Source of the DNA: Scolanthus callimorphus
Lineage: Eukaryota; Cnidaria; Anthozoa; Actiniaria; Edwardsiidae
DNA: 64,000 nt
NCBI GenBank assembly: GCA_033964015.1
Contig: CM066920.1
Location: 7,841,912-7,905,911 of the forward strand
Direction: 5' to 3'
Part shown: positions 1-10,173 of the stretch, piece by piece
How positions within the stretch are numbered: the stretch's first letter is position 1
How the letters are laid out: each line of letters starts with the position of its first letter
Program-made: the position numbers and the translations under genes
The notes under the pieces: model-generated
Told to the model about the DNA's origin: nothing
Seen by the model: the letters and a program-made list of their open reading frames with translations, nothing else
The model's database searches: none

Positions 1-463
1 TTGTCAACCGTGTATCTGTACTCTTATAGCAGCATGGCTCTCGACCAATCAGAGCGCGCGATTTACTAGTGTTGTGTATAATAAAGTATAAATGTAGCGA
101 ATTCATGGCTTATAGTTTGGCATATGGGTCCGCAAACTCAACATGTTGTTAGTCTTTTTGAAAGTTGTCTAGAATTGCGTCCTCCTCTCTCCTGTGATCA
201 AAATCGCGAGGGAATCGCAAGTGGTGTATCAAAATGCCAGTTAAGCAGTATTAAAACATACGAGCAACAAAGTTAGGTACAAATTTTGGAAGCTATATTA
301 TTTTTTCGTTATTGTAATAGAATGTACTTACAATATTGAGAAGGCGACGAAAAGATTCAACAAGGCGCTTGATTACCCTTAAATACAAAATATAGTAATA
401 TTCAGTCATCAAAAATGTTTTCCAAGAAAAAAAAGGCATGTCATACAAAAGGTGTTAACTTCA

Positions 464-1521
464 CAGTGGCGGATCCAAGATTCTTTTCAAAGGGGGGTTG
501 CAGCACTTAGCTGGACTGGTTATGACCCGTACTGAGTTTAAATAACTACTAATCTATCACTCTCATAGGGGGGTTGCAGCACTAAGTTGGACTGGTTATG
601 ACCCGTACTGAGTTCAAATAACTACTATCTATCACTCTCATAGGGGGGTTGCAGCCCTTAGTTGGACTGGTTATGACCCGTACTGAGTTTAAATAACTAC
701 TAATCTATCACTCTCATAGGGGGGTTGCAGCCCTTAGTTGGACTGGTTATGACCCGTACTGAGTTTAAATAACTACTAATCTATCACTCTCATAGGGGGG
801 TTGCAGCACTTAGTTGGACTGGTTATGACCCGTACTGAGTTTAAATAACTACTAATCTATCACTCTCATAGGGGGGTTGCAGCACTTAGTTGGACTGGTT
901 ATGACCCGTACTGAGTTTAAATAACTACTAATCTATCACTCTCATAGGGGGGTTGCAGCACTTAGTTGGACTGGTTATGACCCGTACTGAGTTTAAATAA
1001 CTACTAATCTATCACTCTCATAGGGGGGTTGCAGCACTAAGTTGGACTGGTTATGACCCGTACTGAGTTCAAATAACTACTATCTATCACTCTCATAGGG
1101 GGGTTGCAGCCCTTAGTTGGACTGGTTATGACCCGTACTGAGTTTAAATAACTACTAATCTATCACTCTCATAGGGGGGTTGCAGCCCTTAGTTGGACTG
1201 GTTATGACCCGTACTGAGTTTAAATAACTACTAATCTATCACTCTCATAGGGGGGTTGCAGCACTTAGTTGGACTGGTTATGACCCGTACTGAGTTTAAA
1301 TAACTACTAATCTATCACTCTCATAGGGGGGTTGCAGCACTTAGTTGGACTGGTTATGACCCGTACTGAGTTTAAATAACTACCAATCTATCACTCTCAT
1401 AGGGGGGTTGCAGCACTTAGTTGGACTGGTTATGACCCGTACTGAGTTTAAATAACTACCAATCTATCACTCTCATAGGGGGGTTGAAACCCCCACAACC
1501 CACCCCCTAGATCCACCCCTG
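464..1521. mobile_element. Non-autonomous element carrying a satellite array
   Basis: The 76-bp array is bounded on the left by a cagtggcggatcc end and on the right by the roughly complementary atccacccctg end. Related ends (aggggcggatcca, aggggcgtagccagg) occur near 33.9 and 56.2 kb. This suggests that the satellite expanded inside a MITE-like element. I see no coding capacity and no clear target duplication. Confidence 0.5.
492..1484. repeat. 76-bp tandem satellite, 13 units, with 6-unit higher-order structure
   Basis: About 13 head-to-tail copies of a 76-bp unit (core ggggggttgcagcacttag, then a stretch ending ctatcactctca). Units differ at a few positions. The series actaag / cccttag / cccttag / acttag x3 appears twice in the same order: units 2-7 from about 568 and units 8-13 from about 1021, offset 453 bp. 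The diagnostic gagttc and ctactatct variants fall in units 2 and 8. This is a higher-order duplication. Units directly abut, so it is not a CRISPR array. Confidence 0.95.
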
Positions 1522-1915
1522 CTTCAAATGCGAGTTGCATGGGTAAGTTATTATCGTGTATAATTGTATAGTCGATTTTGGATCTTGTTCCCCATCGGTC
1601 TTCTTATTTAAGTTGTAGAAAAATACTAGATTAAAACATAGAGTAATGTAGCAGGTTACTCGAAAGGTGCTATGCTATGCTTGATGCACCTTAGCTACAG
1701 AGCTTGCGATAGCTGTTTCACAACCCACTCCCCGATCCCGAATGGACTTCGCCTAAAAACCCATGAAACCAAAGGACCAATTTAGTACGCGCGATTAACT
1801 CAAAGCACAATAGAGGAAAAGGGGTTATTACTGTTTTAGTCAAATCCATGGAGTAGGCTTTTCTAGCCAAACGATTTATAGGTTCTTCAAACCTAATCTT
1901 TGCGTTAAGGCCGGT

Positions 1916-2222
1916 CTACACTTGCGATTTTTGTTGCATCAATCGTTCAATTTTCTCTCCCGCGAGTTGCAATTTCAACTATCTTGTGTAAACGAGATGC
2001 AAATCGGGTGCGATTTCTGAGCTCTCTTCTACAAATCGCATAAAGTTGCAAAGAGTTTCGAACATTCTTCAAATCTCCCCTCCGCGACATAACGCGACAA
2101 AAATCGCGGCACTCGCTCCGAGTTGTACCTAGATTTTATTAGTAATTTTGAGTTGATGCTTACGTGCGAGAAAAATCGCCGCGAATCGCGCGACAAAAAT
2201 TGCAAGTGTGAACGGGCCTTTA
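1916..2222. mobile_element. MITE, ggccggtctacacttgcgat ends
   Basis: Inverted termini: ttaaggccggtctacacttg on the left and caagtgtgaacgggccttta on the right, with subterminal cgatttttgttgc-type inverted motifs. No open frame of note. A related element with similar ends lies at 35098-35409. Confidence 0.8.
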
Positions 2223-2615
2223 GGCTATAAATAGCAGCTTAAACGCCAATCCGATTAGTACCTGAGAATATCATGAAGTGACACTCCAGTTGGTGTAGGT
2301 CGTCTTGTGATGGGTCGTCGTGTTGTGAACATCGCTTAAAAAATCAAGATAAAGATTCTCACTATTTGAATTTGAAGTGTGGGAATAAGATGTGACACAC
2401 ATAGTTTAGGAGATGATGTAAGCAAGAAAACCGAAGGTTGTTTGGAAAAGCTGTAACAATTTTATGAGCAAAGTAGAAAATTTCGAAAACAAAATGACAT
2501 TTACTCAGCCCGAGTGTCAGGCCCTCTATGAGAAAAAGGTAGCAGAAGGAAAGGGTCTGACACGAGCCTATTGGCTGGCTCGTGTTTCACATCCATAATC
2601 TAGACGTTGCGTTGA

Positions 2616-2809
2616 TAGCCTGCGTAGCAAGCGTTTCAGCGGGGTTTCAGGGGACAGAGAAGAGAAACCTGAAGTTCGATGATTTGGTCGCGCGAAGTTG
2701 GCGCGAGAGAGAAAAAGGAGAGAGTTCACGCGGCCAAATCATCGAAAATCTCGAACTTCAGGCTTCTCTGCCCCCTGAAACCCCACGGAAACGCTTGCTA
2801 CGCAGGCTA
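2616..2809. mobile_element. MITE, tagcctgcgtagcaagcg ends
   Basis: The 194-bp element has long inverted arms: tagcctgcgtagcaagcgtttc on the left matches gaaacgcttgctacgcaggcta on the right, with further complementarity inward (ggggtttcagggg against cccctgaaacccc). The short open frame across it is a by-product of the palindrome. Confidence 0.85.
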
Positions 2810-3149
2810 CGTTTATTGGTCAAGAAATAAAGCCAACTCTTACAACAGTCACTGAAGAGAATATTAGCGCGAAGACGGATTCCAGGCGCTCTACATAACT
2901 ACACTACACCAATCCTATATAAAAGAAAGCACAAACAAAACCAAAACTCCGGGCTGCGTTGGACATGGAATGAAGGATTTATTATACTTGTTTCACAAAA
3001 CCGTCCAGTAAACCCAGAGCTGCACACACAACCGACGCCAGAAATACACAACCCTCCATTTCTACAAGGTGCACGATTGCAGTCGGTAGAGTTACCTGTT
3101 TGATATGAAATTACAGATAGTAATTTAGGAAGGTGCGTTCTCGTTCCAG

Positions 3150-3454
3150 TTACTGCGGTTTTCGTAATTCTGCGAACTCTCGCTATTGATTTCTAACCGT
3201 AAAACCGCCTTCTGGCTTCCGTCAATCAAGCTCCCGAGTCTTTTCGTCGTTACTCTTTGTGCTTTTTCATTGGCCAGCGCCTAAGCAGTGCTAAAATGGC
3301 TTCCTGTCGCGACAGCAACGTTACGTGCTGGCCAATCAAAAGCACTAAGAGTAACGACGAAAAGACTCGGGAGTTTGATTGACGGAAGCCAGAAGGCGGT
3401 TTGACGGTTGGAAATCGTTAGCGAGAGTTCGCAGAATTATGAAAACCGCAGTAA
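3150..3454. mobile_element. MITE, ttactgcggttttcgtaatt ends
   Basis: Inverted ends ttactgcggttttcgtaattctg and cagaattatgaaaaccgcagtaa. The subterminal arms (gcttccgtcaatcaagctcc, agtcttttcgtcgttactct) are also complementary. Partial relatives with the same end occur near 37258 and 41870. Confidence 0.85.
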
Positions 3455-3597
3455 TAGAAGATTTATCACTGTTATGGCGCCCGCGTAGCGGAGCCCCATA
3501 GCTACATGCAGGAGAAAAAGGAACAAAACAAAAGTGTATATGCATCAAACGATTCTGTCACGGACTTCCGGTTTGTGCGTCCGTCCGTCCGTCCGGA

Positions 3598-4567
3598 ATG
3601 ACGTCATCAAAAGTAGAAAAGTCAATATCTCAAGAAGGCAACATCGCTAGGTGACCAAACTTGGGTAAAGTTATTTTGAAGGCAAGGGGGGTGCACTACC
3701 AAGGTCACGTGACATGACGTCATCGATGACGTGATCAAAACTAGAAAAGTCTATATCTCGAGAAGGCAACATCGCTAGGTGACCAAACTTGGGTAAAATT
3801 ATTTTGGAGGCAAGGGGGGTGCACCACCAAGGTCACGTGACATGACGTCATCGATGACGTCATCAAAACAAGAAAAGTCAATATCTCGAGAAGGCAACAT
3901 CGCTAGGTGACCAAACTTGGGTAAAGTTATTTTGGAGGCAAGGGGGGTGCACCAACAAGGTCACGTGACATGACGTCATCGATGACGTCATCAAAACAAG
4001 AAAAGTCAATATCTCGAGAAGGCAACATCGCTAGGTGACCAAACTTGGGTAAAGTTATTTTGGAGGCAAGGGGGGTGCACCACCAAGGTCACGTGACATG
4101 ACGTCATCGATCACGTCATCAAAACAAGAAAAGTCAATATCTCGAGAAGGCAACATCGCTAGGTGACCAAACTTAGGTAAAGTTATTTTGGAGGCAAGGG
4201 GGGTGCACCACCAAGGTCACGTGACATGACGTCATCGATGACGTCATCAAAACTAGAAAAGTCAATATCTCAAAAAGGCAACATCGCTAGGTGACCAAAC
4301 TTGGGTAAAGTTATTTTGGAGGCAAGGGGGATGCACCACCAAGGTCACGTGACATGACGTCATTGATGACGTCATCAAAAGTAGAAAAGTCAATATCTCA
4401 TAAAGGCAACATCGCTAGGTGACCAAACTTGGGCTAAAGTTATTTTTGAGGCAAGGGGAGTGCACTACCAAGGTCACGTGACATGACCTCATCGATGACG
4501 TCATCAAAACTAGAAAAGTCTATATCTCGAGAAGGCAACATCGGTAGGCGAACAAACTTGGGTACAG
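3598..4567. repeat. 128-bp tandem array rich in CRE and E-box palindromes
   Basis: About 7.5 copies of a 128-bp unit, with unit starts near 3705, 3834, 3962, 4090, 4218, 4346 and 4475. Each unit carries gtcacgtgac followed by one or two tgacgtca octamers, then a conserved agaaaagtcaatatctcgag segment. I count about twelve intact TGACGTCA sites. Small open frames at 4440-4697 and 4483-4674 are artefacts of the array. Whether these sites bind factors cannot be known from sequence. Confidence 0.95.
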
Positions 4568-5150
4568 TCGAGAAAAGCATCCGTGAGTCTGTGGGTATGG
4601 AGCTCTTTGAAATGCCAACAAAAAATCTGAATTTGCAAGTATGCAATGGAGAACAAGAAGAATGTTTTCTGTAATAAGTGACGTCGCGATACGTCACATG
4701 ATGAATCTTTTGCAGGACTTATATTTTTTTTTGCCTAGCAACTGCCCAACAAGATAGGTAAACGCACCCTATAAAAAATATTTAACCGGGAGCTTCGCTT
4801 TTAGCCAGAGGCTAAATCTATATTAACATAACATTCTATTGTTCGGGAAGTTTTACAAATATCACATACGAGTCGAGTCTGTGATGTGTGATAGTACACA
4901 ATCATGACACAATCGGCATGTGTTGGGGGTGAAAAAGTCACCAGGTTGATCCAATTGGACTAATGCGGCACAACTTTGATAGAAATTTGTTTGCACTTGG
5001 GTAACCATACTGAAATACATACCCTATCAGCGACCAAACAAGCGAAAACGATACCCTACCGTAGACCACCGTAGACTCATGAGCCCCAAAACCATACCCT
5101 AGGGCGGCACATACCAATATATGAGGGAGTACCCCCCGGGGAGTCATACT

Positions 5151-5520
5151 GAGGTTTTAGCTTGCCTGTATGCTAATTTCAGATGCTATATTATATTGGT
5201 CAAGACTTTTGCGCTGACATACCAAAGTAATAATTTAAAAGTTTAGCCAAAAATGCAATAATAGAGTGGTTTTCATCGGTCTGTGAAACAAAAACCATAG
5301 TCAGTGTTTAATAGTGTCAACTAGTCATAATTAGAAAGGAGAATACATTAAAAATGGCTTTCATAGTGTATAGCAGTGCGTATTTTGTTAGTATCCATTT
5401 CACAGTCGGATGAAAACCACTCTAGTGTCGCTTCATACTGGGGCATTAGCTTCCCTGTATGCTAATTTCAGATGTTATTATTTTGGTCAATACTTTTGCG
5501 CTGAGATATCAAAAAGTACA
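5151..5520. repeat. Direct repeat pair flanking a MITE (5262-5424)
   Basis: Two ~80-bp copies of a segment containing ctgtatgctaatttcagatg and acttttgcgctga lie at about 5157-5235 and 5446-5517. Between them is an inverted-repeat element, 5262-5424, with ends tagagtggttttcatc and gatgaaaaccactcta. That end belongs to a family seen five more times in this window. Confidence 0.75.
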
Positions 5521-6185
5521 TGGACATAGGGACAGATCATAAGAAACCTCGGGAAGGGTTACAGAAATCCTGAAAAAAAAAACGCGCAAGCTTCTGAGCT
5601 AGACAAATAAATCCCTGCAAGCCGTTCAGGCAGAAGAAAACAACAGCTTCGGCTCACAAAATTCCGGCACTCTGAGCCAGGAAAAAATATCCTGCACAAG
5701 AAAAACCTGCAACCTCCCTCAACAGTTTCTTTGTCTTCATACATTTGGTATCCTGTAGTTTGGTGTTTTCAACAGTCGGGGGTCTCAGTATAAAGCTCCT
5801 CATGCCCTCATGTCTTGACCCGTTTCACGTTACTCATATTTCATTCAAAAAATAACAATCTCCCTGAAATTTCGTCAAAAAGAGCGTTTGACCTTCATCT
5901 GTTAATCCATGCTATTTGTGTGTGAATTACGTATTAACTCAAAAACGAGTTCATGTTTTTCAAAGATGTCATCAGAGAAACAAATAAGGAATCGAATCAC
6001 CAGTTCCCAGTACATTTCTTACTAAAATGGTTGACCTGAAACTCCCTTAACAACAAGCATATAACAATATGTAAAGGGTTCTGTCCTTGTTTTGTTGATT
6101 GTCGGTGGAATAAAGGCATATTTAGGATGTTTTAGTTTAGTCTGGGTGTATAGGGTGCATATGACTAGTAAAATGTAAAACATAC

Positions 6186-6534
6186 CCACACCACAGCAAC
6201 GGCCTGTAAACCCGGCTTTGCAGCGACACCTTCCAACTATGGGTGAACCACCATTTCGACAAGCATTCCTATTACAAGGTCTGCTTTCTTTGAAGTGGTA
6301 CGGACATATACCACCCCACTGCGCAACCACGATTTTTCGCCGCGTGCGCGACTGTAAACCTGCACTTCCACAAGGATGAGTGCAAGCTGAGAATGGTGAC
6401 CAAGAAGATACCGTGCAGTTTCTTGGCCGTGGGGAAGGAGATCGTCGTCGGCGTCTAAACAACCAACCATCAACCTGAGATATCAAAAGAATCGCCACGA
6501 AGGCTGTGAAGAATACTCTTTGAGGCAACATCAT
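6186..6534 (-). CDS. Secreted thrombospondin type-1 plus EGF-like protein, 5' exon (partial)
   Basis: First coding exon, starting at the ATG complementary to 6532-6534 (a second ATG follows at once). Residues 1-23 look like a signal peptide, followed by an Arg-rich stretch (RRRRRS). A TSP1 repeat follows at about residues 38-92, with the motifs CTVSSWSPFSAC, HPCGSAGLQSRTRR and GGICPYHFKESRPC. It keeps the first Trp but has Phe where the second WxxW Trp would be. An EGF-like segment (CRNGG, CRCKAGFTGRCC) closes the exon. Coding probably stops at the good donor G|GTATGT (donor at 6185-6184); reading on gives an unrelated hydrophobic tail. TSP1 repeats of this type are common in cnidarian secreted, adhesive and skeletal proteins. 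The 3' part is not resolved. A Cys-containing open stretch (5559-5760, minus) after a ctacag acceptor is in phase and could be the next exon, but that is weak. Confidence 0.7.
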
Positions 6535-7308
6535 TGGTTAAGTTGAGCCGATGCGATCACATCGACAACTCTTGCAAAAGGGGTACACAAGTGGATCGGG
6601 CAAAAGTCAGGCACTTTTTCCGCATTGCAAATTAGTCTTTCATTGCTGAACACTACTAAACAAAAGTGCAGTGACGTCGACTTCCCATGGAAGTAGAGAA
6701 GGAAACCGCAAGGTTTCACTGGACGAAAAAAAAGTGATCGCAGCAACAACAAAAAAGGAAATATTGTTTTTGATCTGCAAGTATAGCTGACGTAAATATA
6801 AAGTTCAGCTTATATTTGTCACAAATTTCAGTCAAGGGCAAATTTTTAATTTTGAGGATACTGGTTTTAGCCGTTGGTATAATCGACGTAATTGCAAAGT
6901 TTGGTTTATATTTGCGACAGATTTACCGAGTCGAAGCCAGCAAATTTGTAATGTGTTTGTTTGAGGTTTACATTTCAAGAAAGTTTTTTCGTTTTCAAAA
7001 CTAAAACATAAACACCACGGCACGCAGTGCATTATGGAAAGGTGTAATGGGCCTTTAATATAATATAATATATATTTAAGTTCTTCATAGTTTCTCCAAG
7101 ATGCACTCTGGGCTATAACAGATAGCTGCGATGCAACCTTTTCTGAAATAGGTATAAACGGACAAAAAGGTATAAATTTTTACAAAAGGACGAATGCAGC
7201 TATCTTTGTCATCTGGCAAACAAAGTGTAAAGAACGCGCGCGCTGCTTTCTGCATGGGATTTGTGTTACTACTCTTCCCAGTATACCGTTACACCTTTCG
7301 CTTTGTTA

Positions 7309-7576
7309 TAGACTTCTTGCAGTCCCTTCTTCGGCGAACGTCCGTAAATCGAGGGAACTTTTTTTTTCTTGCGGCGCGCTTCGATTTGTTTACAGTGTCA
7401 AGTTACTCAGGAGAGGGAGAGACGCGCCACGGGGGGAGAACGCGTTTTCCCCCCGTGGCGCGTCTCTCCCTCTCCAGGGTAACTCGACACCGTAAACAAA
7501 TCGAAGCGTGATGCGGGTAGAAAAACATTCTCTCGATTTACGGACGTTCGCCGAAGAAGGGGCTGAAAGCAGTCTA
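7309..7576. mobile_element. MITE, tagacttcttgcagtccc ends
   Basis: Strong inverted repeat. The left arm contains cccttcttcggcgaacgtcc and the right arm ggacgttcgccgaagaaggg, with a second inner palindrome (gagagggagagacgcgccac against its complement). A single related end occurs at about 28690-28740. Open frames on both strands here are palindrome shadows. Confidence 0.9.
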
Positions 7577-7709
7577 CTTTGTAAGTCCGCTGGCGGCTGC
7601 CTCAAATTGGTCGCATGATCACCCTTTTATGGGCAACGGTGAATTACGCTAGAAAGATCATGAATCTTTACTTAAAAATATCCAAATACAGGTGAACTAT
7701 TTGCGCGAG

Positions 7710-9282
7710 CTAGAATAACAAAGCTTTCAGTTCTCGCTTCACGTCCTTCTTGAGAAGAAAATACACGAAAGGATTGACACAGCTGTTAAGATATATCATC
7801 AAATTAGATACGCCCTCCGCCATATTGAAATGCACCTCACAGACACCAGAAACTCGAGTACAAAGTGTTATATAGATGTCAAACGACCAGCACAGTACAA
7901 AGAGCAAAATAACAAGACCCAAAGCTGCTACAGATGAACACTCCCGCTCCCGGCTCCTCACAGATCCACGGTGTCTTCTTTTTACTCTGAGATGCTTGTT
8001 ACAGGTCGAGTCCGGAGTTGGAGTTGTCTTTACTTGGCTGGCTTGGCTGTTGTAACTCAGCTGTTCCCGTTGTAACCGAACCTAGAATATAGAAAGAAGC
8101 TCATCAGGCAGAGAAAAGGTGGAGCTACGACCAAAATTTGTTGCCCATGATTTTAAGTTCTTATGCCCTTTTTAGAGGCGGGCATATCAAGGACTTCTAA
8201 CTGACTTAAAAGGGCACTCGCACGCTTGTCTGATAAGCAAATAATTCAAATCGCAATCCAATTCCATCCTCTTGATATAAGAAAAAAACACTATAGACTT
8301 GTATTGATGTAACAGTTAAAAGTTCATTTAACAAACCTGGACTGCATATAATTGGTTTTGTTAACTGATAACACCAGCCAATCAGTGAGCGAGTAAAACA
8401 TACAAAAATAATCGTTATCGTTTTTGACAGGTTGTTCAAAAATTAAGCGTGCGAGTGCCTTAAGTGTGAAGATGCAAAGGCATGTTATTTTGCTGGGGTG
8501 CTTCACCTAAGCATTCAGTATACTAGGAGTTTTTCTAAAAACACAAGACAAGGCTACTTCAACAGTAATTTATTGCTTGCTTTAGAGGTCTTTACTGCTG
8601 ACGTTACTCGTGGGCTCTGCCAGTGCTTTTGATAGCTACTGAAAATCTCACTTGCAAGGATGGATTGGTGCTTGGAGTTCGGTCAATGGAGGTGGTCCTA
8701 TTAGGGCATCCTGCCACGGGTCCACTTCTCAAAGCACGCTGTGCAGTGGATAATGTTTTTGGGGGGATGCCTAGCCTGCTTGCAGGCGGTACTGAGTGTT
8801 TTTATCGCGGAAAACATGGTCCGTTCGATGATCGGGCGCCATCTTGGAATTTTGAGGCGCGCGGTCCCGGGGGCGAGCGCAAAAATCGGGCGAAGGGGTT
8901 TTTCTCTCCTTTCCTCCTCCCCCCTCCCCTTCGCCCGATTTTTGCGCTCGCCCTCGGGACCGCGCGCCTCAAAATTCCAAGATGGCGCCCGATCATCGAA
9001 CGGACCGGGTTTTCCGCGACAAAAACACTCAGTACCGCCTGCAAGCAGGCTAGGGGATGCCCCATGTCAATGTTGCCATAGGAACCTCCTAATTCAGTCC
9101 TACTGCCTGAAATGCATGGTATTGACCGAGCAACGTTGTGGAAGAAACGCAATCAGAAGGAAAAGGTTAGGTAAGCATACCAAGAGTCCATTACTAGGAG
9201 TGACGATCGTTCATATTAAGTCTGTGCGCCAACACTGTCGAATTCGTGCTATTTTTAGCATCAACATTGTTTGTGCCCCCCT

Positions 9283-9315
<33 letters not shown>

Positions 9316-10173
9316 TTAAAAGAACCTTTTTCGAAATAGATTGATTTCTATTAAGAAATGAGCATTCTGTACTCTGTAACTGTAGTCTCTTTATTATGAA
9401 TAAGGGTTCCAAGAAGAAATGAGATTCTATAAATAGCACAAATCCTTCTGAGATGGCGGTAAACTTAAATACTTTTAGTAATGTACTCTCGATCCTACCT
9501 GTCTCCAGTGTTTCCTGACAACCCAGAAGATCCGCACATAAACTAGCGGCATGGTAATCACTGGCAACAGCTCGAAAACAACAAGCGTGAACAGATAATA
9601 TGCATCACTGAAACTCGTCCTTTTGACTTCTTCCGGAGTGTACATCCAAGTGAAAGGCAGCATCGCTAGAAAACTGGGTACTACCCATGACGTTGCTATG
9701 GCAACAGTCATCAGCCGTGACGTCATCTTGGTAGAATACCACAGAGGCCAGTTGATCGCGACTAATCTGTCCAATGTCATATTCACGAGGTTTGCTACGG
9801 ATATATATGTGAAAAGGTTGAAAAACTTGTAGAAAACCTCCCATCGGCACGTCATCCACATGGCACACGATAGAGAAAACGTTGGTATGCTGAACCCTAC
9901 TAGCAGGTCAGAAACAGCTAGAGACAGAATGAAGTAGTTTGTGTTTGCCTTGAGAGAACGCCGGGTGGAGATCAGAAATACCACCAAGCCATTTCCGGTT
10001 ACTGTAACAACAGCTAGAACACCCTCTAGTACGAGATAGTACCACAGAGAATGGCCGTAGAAATCTGACGAAGCCTGGTCGGGATTTTTGGTGGTGTTGC
10101 GCATTTTACCAGAGTTTTCTGTCCCATGAGACTCTGTGAAGCCTTTCAATTGCTCAAAACAGTTTTTGCTCAA
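7710..10173 (-). CDS. Class A (rhodopsin-like) GPCR, two exons
   Basis: Exon 1 is 10173-9499 (225 codons, donor CAG|GTAGG). Exon 2 is 8081-7710 (acceptor tattctag|G). The join is phase 0 and gives a 348-residue protein. Class A landmarks: GNGLVVF in TM1, LSLAVSDLLVG in TM2, LDRLVAI at the end of TM3, a TM4 Trp in TSWVVPS, LCWSFD in TM6 and NSCVNPFVYFLL (NPxxY) in TM7. The TM3 motif is DRL rather than DRY, and TM6 lacks the usual CWxP proline. The N-terminus has NxT/S glycosylation sites, and an alternative start exists at Met24. Ligand unknown: it belongs with the many divergent amine/peptide/adenosine-like receptors of cnidarians. The intron carries two MITEs and a poly-C tract. A paralogue-like receptor lies at 14352-15281 on the same strand. 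Confidence 0.9.
8205..8464. mobile_element. MITE in GPCR intron, cttaaaagggcactcgcacg ends
   Basis: Left end cttaaaagggcactcgcacgctt and right end aagcgtgcgagtgccttaag are inverted copies, enclosing about 215 bp of unique AT-rich sequence. No coding potential. Confidence 0.8.
8772..9052. mobile_element. Long-palindrome MITE with 9-bp target duplication (family A)
   Basis: Near-perfect palindrome with arms of roughly 125 bp (outer end tagcctgcttgcaggcggta). It is flanked by an exact 9-bp direct repeat, ggggatgcc, at 8763-8771 and 9053-9061. A 9-bp duplication fits Mutator-like elements better than 8-bp hAT. A shorter relative lies at 47981-48142. Open frames on both strands here are palindrome shadows. 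Confidence 0.93.
9275..9312. repeat. Poly-C / poly-A simple repeat
   Basis: A run of about 28 C interrupted only near its start, then about nine A. Length in such tracts is usually polymorphic and prone to sequencing error. It lies in the GPCR intron. Confidence 0.95.

Noticed and set aside
492..1484. CRISPR-like array
   Set aside because: The units abut without unique spacers and variation is scattered through the unit; this is a satellite in a eukaryotic genome.
4440..4697. Short frames on both strands
   Set aside because: They arise from the last unit of the 128-bp array and its flank, with no splice or family support.
5559..5744. Cys-containing minus-strand frame as the second exon of the TSP1 gene
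   Set aside because: The acceptor and phase fit, but the peptide matches no EGF or TSP1 pattern, so it is mentioned only as a possibility.
7194..7605. Open frames of 105 (plus) and 71 (minus) residues
   Set aside because: Both are inside the inverted-repeat element 7309-7576.
8623..9319. Several overlapping open frames of 116-192 residues on both strands
   Set aside because: They lie in a long palindromic MITE plus a poly-C tract; the similar peptides on both strands come from the inverted arms.
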